Positions 54,958 through 64,000 are shown, counted from the stretch's first letter. The stretch: 64,000 bases of DNA from Deltaproteobacteria bacterium RBG_13_43_22 (GCA_001797675.1 MGQB01000019.1:31710-95709), one strand, 5' to 3'. Notes: a model not told the origin generated them from the letters alone. Numbers and translations are program-made.

Positions 54958-56169
54958 CTACAGTCTCAGATTTTCTATAACCGAGGCCACACCGAGTCCG
55001 CCCCCGCAGCAGGAAGAAAAAAAGGCATATTTCCCCCCTTGCCTGGACATTTCTTTCATGGAGAACATACATATTCTCGCCCCGGAGGCTCCATTAGGAT
55101 GACCGAAGGCAATCGCTCCCCCCAGTGGGTTCCATTTGTTCATGTCCACTTTGGAACCGGTTTGTTTTTCCAGCTCTTTAATGACTGCCAGGTTCTGAAC
55201 CGCAAAGGCCTCGTTGCATTCCATGATAGCCATATCAGAAAGCTTCAGGCCGGCGCGTTTTAAGGCCTTGGGTACGGCATAGGCCGGGGCGATACCCATA
55301 ATCCTGGGATCAACACCGGCTTCGGCGCCGGCCAGCCATTTGGCATAAGGTTGATAACCGTATTCCTTGGCCTTTTCGGCGCTCATGATAAGCACAAAGG
55401 CCGCACCGTCGTTCTGTCCGGAGGAATTGCCTGCGGTTACCGTCCCACCTTCTTTGAAGGCCGGGGGCAGCTTGGCCATTACTTCCAGTCTGGATTCCGG
55501 ACGGACATGTTCATCGACCTTAAAAACCACTTCCGGGGTTTTTCTGGTGGCCGGGAAAACAACCGGAACGATCTCTTCATCAAATTTTCCCGCTTCCATG
55601 GCCGCTTTGGCCCGCATTTGGCTGTTATAGGCAAATTCATCGGAGGCCTCGCGGGGTATATTGTACATGACCTGCAGGTTTTCAGCGGTAATTCCCATGC
55701 CCAAATTCTCTTCGGTAACCGGCGAAAGCTGCAATCGAATCGGCATGGGAGGAATAAGTCTATAAGGGGGATTGGACATCGAAAATTTAGCGGGCAGCTG
55801 GCTGTAGGATTCCATACCGCCGGCAATAATTACATCGGCCTGATCCGCTAAAATTTTCCAGGCGGCATGGTTAATGGAGTCGATGGCCGAACCGCACTGC
55901 ATTTCAATATACGAGGCGGAAGTTTCATATCCCAGCCCGGCATCCAGAAGGGCCCAGCGGGCCGGGTTCATAGCCTGCGAGCAATGGGCGGCACTGCCTA
56001 AAAAGACCGAGTCCACAAATACCCCCTTTTCCTTGATCTTGGCCTTTTCAACCAGACCTTTGATACCGATACCGGCCAGCTTTGAGGCCGGAATGTCTCT
56101 TAAGGTTCCTCCCATACGACCAAAGGCCGTACGGGCACCCTCAACAATAACCACTTCTCTTTGTGCCAT
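54958..56169 (-). CDS. Acetyl-CoA acetyltransferase (thiolase)
   Basis: 403 residues, thiolase family. Cleaves 3-ketoacyl-CoA (or condenses two acetyl-CoA). Nucleophile Cys in IEMQCGSAIDS (near 92), NEAFAVQN, GGAIAFGHPNGASG with His, and the second Cys in SSCCGGGLG. AAAGGAG precedes the ATG. Divergent from the two acyl-CoA dehydrogenase genes and likely part of the same beta-oxidation set. Confidence 0.95.
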   Translation of the reverse strand: MAQREVVIVEGARTAFGRMGGTLRDIPASKLAGIGIKGLVEKAKIKEKGVFVDSVFLGSAAHCSQAMNPARWALLDAGLGYETSASYIEMQCGSAIDSINHAAWKILADQADVIIAGGMESYSQLPAKFSMSNPPYRLIPPMPIRLQLSPVTEENLGMGITAENLQVMYNIPREASDEFAYNSQMRAKAAMEAGKFDEEIVPVVFPATRKTPEVVFKVDEHVRPESRLEVMAKLPPAFKEGGTVTAGNSSGQNDGAAFVLIMSAEKAKEYGYQPYAKWLAGAEAGVDPRIMGIAPAYAVPKALKRAGLKLSDMAIMECNEAFAVQNLAVIKELEKQTGSKVDMNKWNPLGGAIAFGHPNGASGARICMFSMKEMSRQGGKYAFFSSCCGGGLGVASVIENLRL

Positions 56170-56479
56170 ATTATTTTCTCCTTTGCTTTATAAATGTGCC
56201 TGACTTCGAATAATCCGGCAATATGGTAATTATCACTTTCTATCATCGAATCAATTATAAAATCAATCAAATTCAGAACAATGGTTATTGAGAAGTGATT
56301 CATTGAAGTCATGGTGCAGGGGGCAATTTTTTGTTGACACATAAAGTCAAATCTCCTATATTCCGTTCTCAAAAAGCGAGCCCTTATCATATATAACAGT
56401 GGTTGTGATGATAAGGCCTCCGAAGCAGGTGTTAACCGGTGGACTTATATTAGGTCGCCTAAATTGACGAGGTATTGAT
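56170..56479. other. Divergent intergenic region between thiolase and acyl-CoA dehydrogenase
   Basis: 310 nt. A promoter toward the dehydrogenase is at 56334-56362. The rest is A+T-rich with no further clear motif; the segment GGTGGACTTATATTAGGTCGCC near 56440-56460 may hold a second start or operator but is not convincing. Confidence 0.5.
56334..56362 (+). promoter_or_regulatory. Probable promoter of the acyl-CoA dehydrogenase pair
   Basis: TTGACA (56334-56339), 17-nt spacer, TATATT (56357-56362); leader of about 110 nt. Confidence 0.7.
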
Positions 56480-57682
56480 ATGAGTGAATTAGAGGATTTC
56501 AGAGCATCGGTACGCAGTTGGCTGGAAGAAAACGCCCCCAAGTCTATACGGGGCAAGGTGAGAGATCCTGCCCTAGCCTATTGGGGCGGTCGTAAAACCC
56601 CTTTACCCTTTCCTGAAGCCAAAGTCTGGCTGGATATGATGGCTGAAAAAGGCTGGACGGTTCCCTTCTGGCCCAAAGAATACGGGGGGGGAGGTCTCAA
56701 CAAAGAGGAGAATAAGATATTTAACCAGGAGATGGCCCGGTTGGAACTGCCGCCTCCGCTGACCGGGTTCGGTATCACTATGATCGGACCTACGGTTCTA
56801 CAATATGGCACCGAGGAGCAGAAAAAGAAGTATATCGGAGAAATTGTCCGAGGGGAAGTCCGCTGGTGTCAAGGTTACTCCGAACCGAATGCCGGGTCGG
56901 ATCTGGCCAATATCCAGACTAAGGCCGTGGTCGACGGGGATGATTATATCCTCAACGGCCAAAAGATATGGACCAGTTATGGTGATCTGGCGGATTGGAT
57001 GTTTCTTTTGGTCCGAACCGATCCGGGAGTTAAAAAACAGGTAGGCATCACCTTTCTGTTGCTCGATATGGAGACCAAAGGAGTTGAGGTCAGACCGATT
57101 AAACTAATCAGCGGCAATAGCCCTTTTTGCGAGGTGTTTTTTGAGGATGTCAGAGTACCTCAAAAGAATGTCCTGAATCGGGTGAACGGCGGATGGGAAG
57201 TGGCTAAGGCCCTGCTGGGTCATGAACGAACCATGATCGCCAATGCCTTTGGTGGACGGGTTGCGCCGGAAAAGGCTGAAAATCCCATGGAGGCGGCCGC
57301 CAGGAAGTACATCGGCTTCCGTGACGGCAAGATCGCCGACTCGGTGATCCGGGATAGAATGGCCCAAAACCAGATGGATGAATCCTGCTTCCTGCTTACG
57401 GTCCAACGAAACAGCGATAATATAAAGGCCGGACACAGACCCGGTCCGGAAACCTCCATTTTCAAGGTTTACGGTACGGAGCTGAACCAGAGGAGGATGG
57501 AGCTTATGCTTTCCATCCTGGGTCCGGAGTGCCTGGGATGGGAGGGAGAAGGATTTGAACAGGGCGAACTGGATTTGTGCCGGGTCTGGCTCCGCTCCCG
57601 AGGAAATACTTTGGAAGGCGGCACTTCGGAAATCCAGTTAAACATTATTGCCAAGCAGGTGCTGGGACTTCCGGATAAATGA
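56480..57682 (+). CDS. Acyl-CoA dehydrogenase, catalytic-type subunit
   Basis: 400 residues. Oxidises an acyl-CoA to the enoyl-CoA with FAD; electrons leave through Etf. GYSEPNAGSDLANIQTKA (FAD/substrate), WTSYGDLADWMF, and the C-terminal LEGGTSEIQLNIIAKQVLGL, which contains the Glu of the family EGT motif. The Glu is kept, unlike in the neighbour at 57886. GAGGTATTG lies before ATG 56480. The N-terminal PLPFPEAKVWLDMMAEKGW pattern is of the FadE/CaiA-like branch. Confidence 0.92.
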   Translation: MSELEDFRASVRSWLEENAPKSIRGKVRDPALAYWGGRKTPLPFPEAKVWLDMMAEKGWTVPFWPKEYGGGGLNKEENKIFNQEMARLELPPPLTGFGITMIGPTVLQYGTEEQKKKYIGEIVRGEVRWCQGYSEPNAGSDLANIQTKAVVDGDDYILNGQKIWTSYGDLADWMFLLVRTDPGVKKQVGITFLLLDMETKGVEVRPIKLISGNSPFCEVFFEDVRVPQKNVLNRVNGGWEVAKALLGHERTMIANAFGGRVAPEKAENPMEAAARKYIGFRDGKIADSVIRDRMAQNQMDESCFLLTVQRNSDNIKAGHRPGPETSIFKVYGTELNQRRMELMLSILGPECLGWEGEGFEQGELDLCRVWLRSRGNTLEGGTSEIQLNIIAKQVLGLPDK

Positions 57683-57885
57683 AAAAGGAGCGTTCCACTT
57701 GAGGAGCGCTCGTCTTCGGCGAACTTGAGGTTAAAGGCAGTTGCCTCTTCCCTCAAACGAAGTGCTCCTTAAGCAAGGCGATCCTCAAACAGCACAGAAA
57801 ATAAAGAGCACTCAAAAATTCTAAGAGATTATTTCTCGGATTTTTAGTGTAACAATCTAACAAATAAATTTTAGGAGATATTACC
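57683..57885. repeat. Intergenic region between the two dehydrogenases (inverted repeat)
   Basis: AAGGAGCGTTCCACTTGAGG and the opposing CGAAGTGCTCCTT form an imperfect palindrome of about 90 nt. TTTTAGGAGATATTACC directly precedes the next ATG. Confidence 0.45.
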
Positions 57886-59028
57886 ATGGAATTAGTTCTC
57901 AACGAAGAACAGACCATGCTGGACCAGACCGCCAAAAATTTCATAAAAGATAATTCCCCCATCACACGTGTGCGAAAGCTCAGAGATGATGGGGATCCTC
58001 TCGGCTACTCCAAAGAAATGTGGAAGAAGATGGCCGAATTGGGGTGGACCTCCATTCTTTTTTCCGAAGAGGACGGCGGAATGGGTTTGGGCATGGCCGA
58101 GGTGGTCCTGGTGACCGAGGCCATGGGAAGAGGTCTGGCACCGGAACCCTTCCTTGGAACCGTCATGCTGGCCGGACAGGCCTTGTCGATCGGGGGAAGT
58201 CCAGAACTCCGGGAACAATGGCTGGGGCCGATTATCGAAGGAGAAAAGGCTTTGGCTATGGCCTATCAGGAAAAAGGAGGCCGTTATGATATTACCCGTA
58301 TCAAAACAAGCGCCAAAAAGACTACGAACAACTACCTTCTGATTGGTGAAAAGACTCAGGTGCTCGATGGGTTTGGCGCCGATGCCATCATCGTGTCGGC
58401 CCGAACATCCGGTGAAGATGGTGAAGCCGAGGGAATCACCCTCTTTCTGATTCCCGCGGGCACCCCCGGGATGACGGTCACCCGGCAATGGCGATTGGAT
58501 TCCCGAAATGTCGCCCTGGTACAACTGAAGGATGTAGAAGTTCCGGAATCCAATATCGTCGGCACGGTTGGAAAAGGCGGGCAGTTGCTCAGCCAAGTCA
58601 TCGATCAGGCCACGGTAGCCCTGTGCGGTGAGATGCTGGGCGGAATGAGCGCTGCTTTCGACCGCACCTTGGGATATTTGAAGGAACGGGTTCAATTCGA
58701 TGTAGTGATCGGTACTTTCCAGGCCCTTAAACACCGGGCCGCCAAAATGTTCATGGAGATCGAACTTGCCCGATCGGTGGTGATGGCTGCGGCCCGCACC
58801 CTGGACGGGAATGATGCCAACAAGGAAATCCTGGTCTCAACCGCCAAGGCCCGCTGTTCCGATGCCTACATCTTGGTAACCAATGAAGCGGTGCAGATGT
58901 TGGGCGGTATCGGGATGACCGATGAGGAGGATACCGGTTTCTACATGAAGAGGGCCAGAGCGGCGGAAATGACTTTCGGGGATGCGACCTATCACAAGGA
59001 TCGCTTTGCTGCATTGAAGGGATATTGA
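57886..59028 (+). CDS. Acyl-CoA dehydrogenase-like subunit lacking the catalytic Glu motif
   Basis: 380 residues with the N-terminal acyl-CoA dehydrogenase domain (WTSILFSEEDGGMGLGMAEV) and the C-terminal FAD domain (GGIGMTDEEDTGFYMKRARA). At the C-terminus, where the family has xEGTSEI, this protein reads EMTFGDATYHKDRF, so the base is missing. Adjacent pairs of one complete and one incomplete dehydrogenase are known to form alpha2-beta2 enzymes (e.g. mycobacterial ChsE4-ChsE5-type). The downstream hairpin at 59102-59150 ends the operon. Confidence 0.88.
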   Translation: MELVLNEEQTMLDQTAKNFIKDNSPITRVRKLRDDGDPLGYSKEMWKKMAELGWTSILFSEEDGGMGLGMAEVVLVTEAMGRGLAPEPFLGTVMLAGQALSIGGSPELREQWLGPIIEGEKALAMAYQEKGGRYDITRIKTSAKKTTNNYLLIGEKTQVLDGFGADAIIVSARTSGEDGEAEGITLFLIPAGTPGMTVTRQWRLDSRNVALVQLKDVEVPESNIVGTVGKGGQLLSQVIDQATVALCGEMLGGMSAAFDRTLGYLKERVQFDVVIGTFQALKHRAAKMFMEIELARSVVMAAARTLDGNDANKEILVSTAKARCSDAYILVTNEAVQMLGGIGMTDEEDTGFYMKRARAAEMTFGDATYHKDRFAALKGY

Positions 59029-59101
59029 TAACCTCCTGAACAGGAACAGCGAGCGCATTCCCCATCAGGTCACCGGCGTGACTGGGTTTTTAATTAATAC
59101 A

Positions 59102-59160
59102 ACAGCGCCTATTTATGGATGAAAAGATAATGGTCATAGATAGGCGCTGTCCCCATTTTA
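59102..59160 (+). terminator. Long hairpin after the dehydrogenase pair
   Basis: ACAGCGCCTAT (59102-59112) pairs ATAGGCGCTGT (59140-59150) with an inner TATG/CATA pairing; CCCCATTTTA follows. Either a terminator or another palindromic repeat. Confidence 0.5.
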
Positions 59161-59188
59161 GGGGAAGGGTGCAATTCAAGGCTGGTGG

Positions 59189-59404
59189 TTAAGCCACTGC
59201 TTTTATATCTGCCGGCAGTTTCCGAAGGCTTAGCTCGTTGAGTTGAATTTTTGTGCTGGCGTTGTCAATGTCTATGCCCACCAGATTTCCTTCGGCATCA
59301 TAATCGAGCACAACCCCTTCCGAAATCTCACGACTTTCTATGCTTGTTTTTTCTGAAAGATCAATATAGAGAGAATCAGTTTCCGGATAATAATTTAATT
59401 TCAT
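59189..59404 (-). CDS. DUF2283 family small protein
   Basis: 71 residues with the DUF2283 signature: YYPETDSLYIDLSE, SEGVVLDYDAEGNLVGIDI. It overlaps the upstream small gene by 4 nt. Such proteins are usually encoded after a DUF4258-like or BrnT-like partner and are suspected antitoxin-like partners. Confidence 0.85.
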   Translation of the reverse strand: MKLNYYPETDSLYIDLSEKTSIESREISEGVVLDYDAEGNLVGIDIDNASTKIQLNELSLRKLPADIKAVA

Positions 59405-59649
59405 GATTTAAACCCCCTATCGGGAAAAACGTTATGAATAGTTTTCTTGTCACTTAGAGTGACCACCCTTAATATTCGACCCTCAAATTCGGGAACCACG
59501 CCCCAGAACCGGAAACGGTTGTGTTCTTGAGACTCGACCTTCAGCGGGTTCTCTATTACACGGATACACCATTCTTTTTTCAGATAGGACCGTTTTCTTA
59601 AGACTTCCTTCTCGAAATATTCGGTGAACTTATAATCGCTCGTTCCCAT
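59401..59649 (-). CDS. Small protein of DUF4258-like type, partner of DUF2283
   Basis: 82 residues: YLKKEWCIRVIENPLKVE, NRFRFWGVVPEFEGRILRVV, KKTIHNVFPDRGF. The fold resembles small toxin-like RNase proteins of the DUF4258/BrnT group, and the ATGA overlap with DUF2283 is typical of a toxin-antitoxin pair. Function not shown. Confidence 0.65.
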   Translation of the reverse strand: MGTSDYKFTEYFEKEVLRKRSYLKKEWCIRVIENPLKVESQEHNRFRFWGVVPEFEGRILRVVTLSDKKTIHNVFPDRGFKS

Positions 59650-59791
59650 CGATATGTCTTTATTATAAACTTTTTGGATTTAAAATCAAATCTGTTTCTG
59701 CCCTTACGAGAAAAATAACTTTGCGGGAAAATTAGCCTTGCAAGAAATAGGCAGATAGAGTCGGGTCATGTTATCCTACCAAATGCCTGAG

Positions 59792-62700
59792 CTACGCCTT
59801 TAGTATCTCCTTGTGCCTTAATGCCCGTTCCAGATAGGTGTTCATCTTCATATCCCGGAATTCGGGGATGACGAAGTCTAAGTAGGCGATGGCCTCGGAC
59901 TTTTCCTGGGGAAAGTGCTCCAGGAGCAACTCAGCCAATTGCATCCGGGTCAGGGCCAGCTCCGGTCGGAATCTCATTTCCGTGCAGACCTTGATGGCTT
60001 CCTGGTAGTGTTGGCGGGCTTCATCATATCTTTCCAAGAGTGCGCAAGCCCCACCCAGGTGGCGGGGGATGCAGGTGGTATACCAAATGCCCGAAGTACA
60101 GACACCGGTGCCGGAAAAGCGATTCAACAGCAACTCAGCAGCATGTTTATGGCCGGACAACACCGCTGCCTCGAAAAAGGGGGGATCTATATAATTAGGT
60201 GTCTCATCTACATCAGTGCCAATGCCGGGGCGCCTCACCACTCCTTGTTCCAGAAATTCTGAGACCTCGTCTTTATTCTTTCCAAGATGAGCCAGCACAA
60301 GGCAGAACATGGGGATCGCCCCACTCATATTAAACTGTTTAACAACAGAGCGGAGTCTATACTCAAGATCTCCAAGAGACCTCCCCAAATATAACCATGC
60401 TCTATTTCCAGCTTGGCCGGCTATAATATTGGCGCTAAGAGGCATACCTGCTTCTTCACCTCTCGATCGTATGTCTTGGGCTATATTTAACACCTCTTCC
60501 AGACGGCCATCCATAAGCAGCAGTAGTGCATCCGTTCCTAATGACCCAAGCAAAAGATTAATTTGTCCGGTGCGTTTGGCAATAGTTCGGAATTCTGCCC
60601 AAACCTCCTCCGCCTTTTCCCGCCTTCCCAAAGTGAGGAAGGAATGACCAGCTAATAACAAAAATCCCTCCCTACGATATGCTCTCACTCCAAGGCCTGA
60701 AGATCCCATTAACTCTTCGGCGAGTTGTACGTTCTTTTGAGCATGTCTGGGTGCTGTCCGATAGTTTAATAGCATATAGGCCCCTGCAAACAAACTATTC
60801 GGGTCACCTTGATTACGGGCCAAGTCATAAGCTGTGGTCAAGAGCTTGAGTCCCGATTGACTATTTCCTGTGGCGCACATCATACAGCCGATAGTTATAT
60901 CTGCCGAGGCACGATCTTTGGTATTGGGTTTTGCATTGCGGTCAGCCCGTTCGGCCCACTCCGCCCACTGAGGAGTGCCAGTACCCGGTCCGAGTTGTTC
61001 ACTACTGATGGCCGTTAACGCCCACTCACAGGCCCGGCAAGCCCGGGAGCTGTCACCAATTGCTTCTGCCAGGGCAAAGGCCGCTGGCGCCTCTACCTCC
61101 AAAATCTGTTTGAGTTCCCCGGCCCAAAGCAAGGCATCGCAGAGGTTCAGCAAAAGGTCACATCGCTTGGCCTTGTCCTCAGGATCCAGAATTTCCTGGA
61201 CCTTGATGGCCTGGTCAAGTAACCCGACCGCTTCTCCGTAAGCATATACATCAGTTGCCCTTTTGGCCGCCATCTCTCCATAGCTCACCGCTTTTGTCAA
61301 ATCAGCAGAATCGGATGAATAGGAAAAGTGCTCAGCCAGTTCAGCGGCGTGTTCTTCCAGACGGTTTTTGTAAACTTCTTCTAATGCTCTTGCCACCTGC
61401 TGGTGCAAACGGATACGTCGGGGGGCGATGATTTCTTCATAAAGAGTCTGACGAAAGAAGGCATGGGCAAAACGGTAGTTCACCACGGCCCCGGCGCCGG
61501 AACGTTCCTCAATTACGGCGGCCTTTCTGGCCTCTTCCAGGGCCTTGAACAATTCCTCTTCGGATATGCCGGCTACCTTCTGCAGGACCTCCAGCCGGAA
61601 GTCCCTACCAATTACTGCGGCTACGGCTAAAACCTTGTTGCAGGATTCGCTTAAGGAGGAAAGACGCTTGCCGATGACATCCCGCAGTCCATCGGGGATG
61701 CGCATCTCCACCGGCGTGTCGCCTTTGGCCTGCCAGCGCCCTTGCTCGCGGGTGATGACCCCCTCCTCCGCCAGGTAACGCACCACCTCCTGGACAAAGA
61801 GGGGATTGCCTTCGGTCTGACGGTGCACGGCTTCGGCCAGTCCCCAGGGTACCTCCTGCCCGGCAATGCTGGAGAGCATCCTTCTGACCTCGTCGGCATT
61901 CAAACCCCGCAGAAGAACACGCCCGAAGCTGGGCAACCGTCTCAGTTCGGCCAGGGAAGCGGAGAGGGGATGGGCCCGGTCCACTTCGATGTCCCGGTAG
62001 GTGCCGATCAATAAGAGCCGCTTTCCCTCTAAGTAACGGCAGACATGCCCGAGCATCTCCAGTGTTCCCCGGTCGGCGCTGTGAAGGTCCTCAAGTACAA
62101 TAAGTAGAGGTTGTGCCTTGGCGGCATTGCCCAGAAAGTCGGTCACCGCCTGCAATAAACGGTATCTTTCTTCTTCGGGGTTGACCTTGGGATCAGGTTC
62201 TATCTTGAGCCGTTCCCGCACCTCGGAGCAAATACGGGCCACATCGGGTGCACCCGTGCCCAGTTCTTTCCTGAGTTCGGTGACATCACGGTCTGTGGCA
62301 TAGGTCCTTAAAGCTTCCACAAAGGCCAGATAGGGTAAGGATAGCGAGCCTTCTTCATAGCAGTGACCGACGATGGATTTCCCACCCCGCAGGCTGACAT
62401 AGGTAGCCAGTTGCTCGGTGAGGGCGGTCTTGCCGATGCCCGGCTCACCGACGATCATCCGTAAGGAACCCTGTCCGGACAGGGCATTATCAAAGGCCGA
62501 TTGCAGTTGCCTCAGCTCCGGCTCCCGGCCGACGAACACCCTACGGTAGAGGGGATTTTCTGCCAGGGTCATGGCCTCTTCTGAGGATGCCTTTTGGGAT
62601 TTGCCCGCCTCGATGGTTTCCAGGGCTTTCAGCACCTCGGCAGCCGAGGCCGGGCGTTTCTGCGGGTCTTTCTCTAAGAGTTTTAAGATCAGGGCGGCCA

Positions 62701-63628
62701 GGGGAGCGGGCAGGTCAGGTCTGTGCCAGGAAAGAGAGACAGGCGGGGTGTTGATATGCTGTCCGATGATGGCCACGGCATCATCACCGCTGAAGGGAGG
62801 CCGGCCGGTGAGCATCTCGTAAATCATCGCTCCTAAGGAATACAGATCGGCTTTGGCTGTCACCTCACCACCCATGGCCTGCTCCGGCGGCATATAGTAA
62901 TAGGTGCCCACCATCATCCCGGACTGGGTCAGTCGGGAGAGCTCCATAGCGATGGCCAGTCCAAAGTCGCCGATCTTAGCCGTGCCGTCCGTTCCCATCC
63001 AGATATTGCCGGGCTTGATGTCCCGGTGAATAATCCCTTTCTTGTGGGCATACTCAAGACCCTTACAGACGGCCTTGGCTATGCTGAGGGTTTTTTCGAC
63101 GGGAAGACGATGCTCCGGGGCTTTCTCGATAAGTCCTTCGACATCACCGCCGGGCATAAGCGGCAGGACCACGTAGGGCTGGCCGTTCTCTTCCCCCATA
63201 TCGAAGATGCCGACGATATTGGGGTGGTCGCCGAGTTTGCCCATGGCCTTGGCTTCCCGGCTGATGCGCTGGCGGGAGGCTTTGTCCAACTTCTCGGTCT
63301 TGATCAAGGCAAAGGCTACGTCCCGGTCCAGCACCGTATCATGGGCAAAATAGACCTTCTTCTTACCCCCTTCACCGAGAAATTTCTGGACCTGGTAGCG
63401 GCCGCCTGCAAAGGAGGTGGGTTGGGGAACCGTGGGTGGTGTAGATGCTGCCAGGGATGGAGCCGGTGATGAGATCAGGGGTTGGCCGCATTCCTCACAA
63501 AACCTGGCGCTGGTTCTATTAAAATGACGGCATTGGGGGCATTCTATCACTGTTTGAAGGGATTTCCCACAGGAAATACAGAATTTGGCTTTGTCAGAGT
63601 TTTCAGCTTGGCAGTTCGGGCATTTCAT
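59792..63628 (-). CDS. Zinc-ribbon Ser/Thr kinase fused to AAA-type ATPase and TPR-like repeats
   Basis: 1278 residues. Two zinc ribbons at the N-terminus (CPNC...CISCG, 3-21; CPQC...CEECG, 30-48), then a Hanks-type kinase (about 80-340) with a glycine loop LGEGGKKKVYFA, HRDIKPGNIW near 201, DFGLA and a kinase APE-equivalent MPPEQA. A predicted ATPase follows (Walker A GEPGIGKTALTEQ near 397, LIVLEDLHSAD, TYRDIEVDRAHPL), then a long helical repeat region to the C-terminus. This is the architecture of cytosolic signalling ATPases of the MalT/AfsR/SWACOS type. GGAGGAACATCC precedes the ATG. Target unknown. Confidence 0.9.
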   Translation of the reverse strand: MKCPNCQAENSDKAKFCISCGKSLQTVIECPQCRHFNRTSARFCEECGQPLISSPAPSLAASTPPTVPQPTSFAGGRYQVQKFLGEGGKKKVYFAHDTVLDRDVAFALIKTEKLDKASRQRISREAKAMGKLGDHPNIVGIFDMGEENGQPYVVLPLMPGGDVEGLIEKAPEHRLPVEKTLSIAKAVCKGLEYAHKKGIIHRDIKPGNIWMGTDGTAKIGDFGLAIAMELSRLTQSGMMVGTYYYMPPEQAMGGEVTAKADLYSLGAMIYEMLTGRPPFSGDDAVAIIGQHINTPPVSLSWHRPDLPAPLAALILKLLEKDPQKRPASAAEVLKALETIEAGKSQKASSEEAMTLAENPLYRRVFVGREPELRQLQSAFDNALSGQGSLRMIVGEPGIGKTALTEQLATYVSLRGGKSIVGHCYEEGSLSLPYLAFVEALRTYATDRDVTELRKELGTGAPDVARICSEVRERLKIEPDPKVNPEEERYRLLQAVTDFLGNAAKAQPLLIVLEDLHSADRGTLEMLGHVCRYLEGKRLLLIGTYRDIEVDRAHPLSASLAELRRLPSFGRVLLRGLNADEVRRMLSSIAGQEVPWGLAEAVHRQTEGNPLFVQEVVRYLAEEGVITREQGRWQAKGDTPVEMRIPDGLRDVIGKRLSSLSESCNKVLAVAAVIGRDFRLEVLQKVAGISEEELFKALEEARKAAVIEERSGAGAVVNYRFAHAFFRQTLYEEIIAPRRIRLHQQVARALEEVYKNRLEEHAAELAEHFSYSSDSADLTKAVSYGEMAAKRATDVYAYGEAVGLLDQAIKVQEILDPEDKAKRCDLLLNLCDALLWAGELKQILEVEAPAAFALAEAIGDSSRACRACEWALTAISSEQLGPGTGTPQWAEWAERADRNAKPNTKDRASADITIGCMMCATGNSQSGLKLLTTAYDLARNQGDPNSLFAGAYMLLNYRTAPRHAQKNVQLAEELMGSSGLGVRAYRREGFLLLAGHSFLTLGRREKAEEVWAEFRTIAKRTGQINLLLGSLGTDALLLLMDGRLEEVLNIAQDIRSRGEEAGMPLSANIIAGQAGNRAWLYLGRSLGDLEYRLRSVVKQFNMSGAIPMFCLVLAHLGKNKDEVSEFLEQGVVRRPGIGTDVDETPNYIDPPFFEAAVLSGHKHAAELLLNRFSGTGVCTSGIWYTTCIPRHLGGACALLERYDEARQHYQEAIKVCTEMRFRPELALTRMQLAELLLEHFPQEKSEAIAYLDFVIPEFRDMKMNTYLERALRHKEILKA

Positions 63629-63667
63629 GGATGTTCCTCCATTTTGGAGAAATCGGACAGACTACCC

Positions 63668-64000
63668 TTATTCTCTACTCCAGTTCTCTATCTTCAGCCC
63701 CTTGATCTTGCTGAAGTGTTTTTCATTATTCGTTACCAAGGTGTAATTCAGAGTCATGGCCGTGGAAGCAATTAATAAATCCATATCATCAATAGGACTG
63801 CCTATTTTTTGAATAGTGACCTTGACGGCACTAAACGTTTCCATGACGGCTTTGTCTATTCCAATAATAGGAAACAGTTCCTTGATTCTATAAACAACGG
63901 CCAGGTTCTTCTCGACATTTTTTGAATTTTTGGCCCCAAAAAGCAATTCACCGTAGGTAATGACCGAAATCGCCTTGGGGATATTCTCATTCAGCGAAAA
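63668..64000 (-). CDS. PIN-domain protein (VapC-like), N-terminus outside window
   Basis: The reading frame is open to the right edge. Visible part: AISVITYGELLFGA, FPIIGIDKAVMETFSA, GSPIDDMDLLIASTAMTLN and TNNEKHFSKIKGL, all VapC-type PIN motifs with the acidic residues Glu (YGE) and Asp (DDMDLLIA). An antitoxin gene would be to the right. The gene ends 39 nt before the kinase start. Partial. Confidence 0.8.
   Translation of the reverse strand, partial: FSLNENIPKAISVITYGELLFGAKNSKNVEKNLAVVYRIKELFPIIGIDKAVMETFSAVKVTIQKIGSPIDDMDLLIASTAMTLNYTLVTNNEKHFSKIKGLKIENWSRE

Overview
The window looks like a chromosomal segment of an anaerobic, autotrophic or syntrophic member of the Desulfobacterota (former Deltaproteobacteria: Syntrophobacterales / Desulfobacterales type). 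The reasons are a complex I operon without the NADH module, a MetF/HdrA/MvhD/MetV/MetF methylene-tetrahydrofolate cluster with two selenoproteins, an EtfB-EtfA-FAD oxidase (LctBCD-like) set, acyl-CoA dehydrogenases with a thiolase, and sigma-54 regulation. The assignment is by gene content only; no rRNA is present. No prophage, insertion sequence or CRISPR array was seen.

Layout. 1-1.7 kb: pyrimidine genes (pyrB-pyrC, leftward) behind a leader with a small ORF and an intrinsic terminator (pyrL-type attenuator). 1.6-3 kb: panC-panD, rightward, behind a structured leader whose terminator touches the panC start codon. 3.2-6.9 kb: a DUF502 membrane protein and a kinase / receiver-kinase pair. 7-14.7 kb, leftward: metF2, hdrA (in-frame UGA), mvhD (in-frame UGA), metV, metF, a receiver protein and an aroE whose catalytic Asp is Asn. 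At 15.1 kb a divergent sigma-54 enhancer-binding regulator faces this operon; a -24/-12 element and three palindromes lie between them.

16.6-19.2 kb: metK and ahcY (methyl cycle). 19.4-20.2 kb: enoyl-CoA hydratase (leftward). 20.4-23.7 kb: etfB-etfA-FAD oxidase, probably a flavin-based 2-hydroxyacid dehydrogenase. 23.8-24.2 kb: a cold-shock gene with a long leader carrying an attenuator-like terminator. 24.3-36.6 kb, leftward: nuoABCDHIJK, an extra antiporter-like subunit, an 85-residue membrane protein, nuoL-, nuoM- and nuoN-type subunits, and last a protein joining a thioredoxin-like [2Fe-2S] domain to the 4Fe-4S end of NuoF. 36.8 kb: ribF. 38.0 kb: tRNA-Leu(CAG).

38.1-42.8 kb: radical SAM protein, acyl-CoA ligase, alanine dehydrogenase, methyltransferase. 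43.2-50 kb: a long GAPDH-like protein, a 1406-residue orphan dikinase-like protein and a normal gapA. 50.3-54.8 kb: PP-loop amidotransferase-like protein, thymidylate-synthase-like protein, HI0933-type flavoprotein, rlmN. 55-59 kb: thiolase and two acyl-CoA dehydrogenases. 59.2-64 kb: a DUF2283 / small-protein pair, a zinc-ribbon Ser/Thr kinase-ATPase-TPR regulator and a PIN-domain protein cut by the window edge.

How it fits together (inference): methyl-branch reduction (MetF/MetV with HdrA/MvhD), the Etf complex and the NADH-independent complex I suggest an energy metabolism built on flavin-based electron bifurcation or confurcation and ferredoxin/quinone chemistry, fed by fatty or 2-hydroxy acids. 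Several families of short palindromic repeats fill the intergenic gaps.
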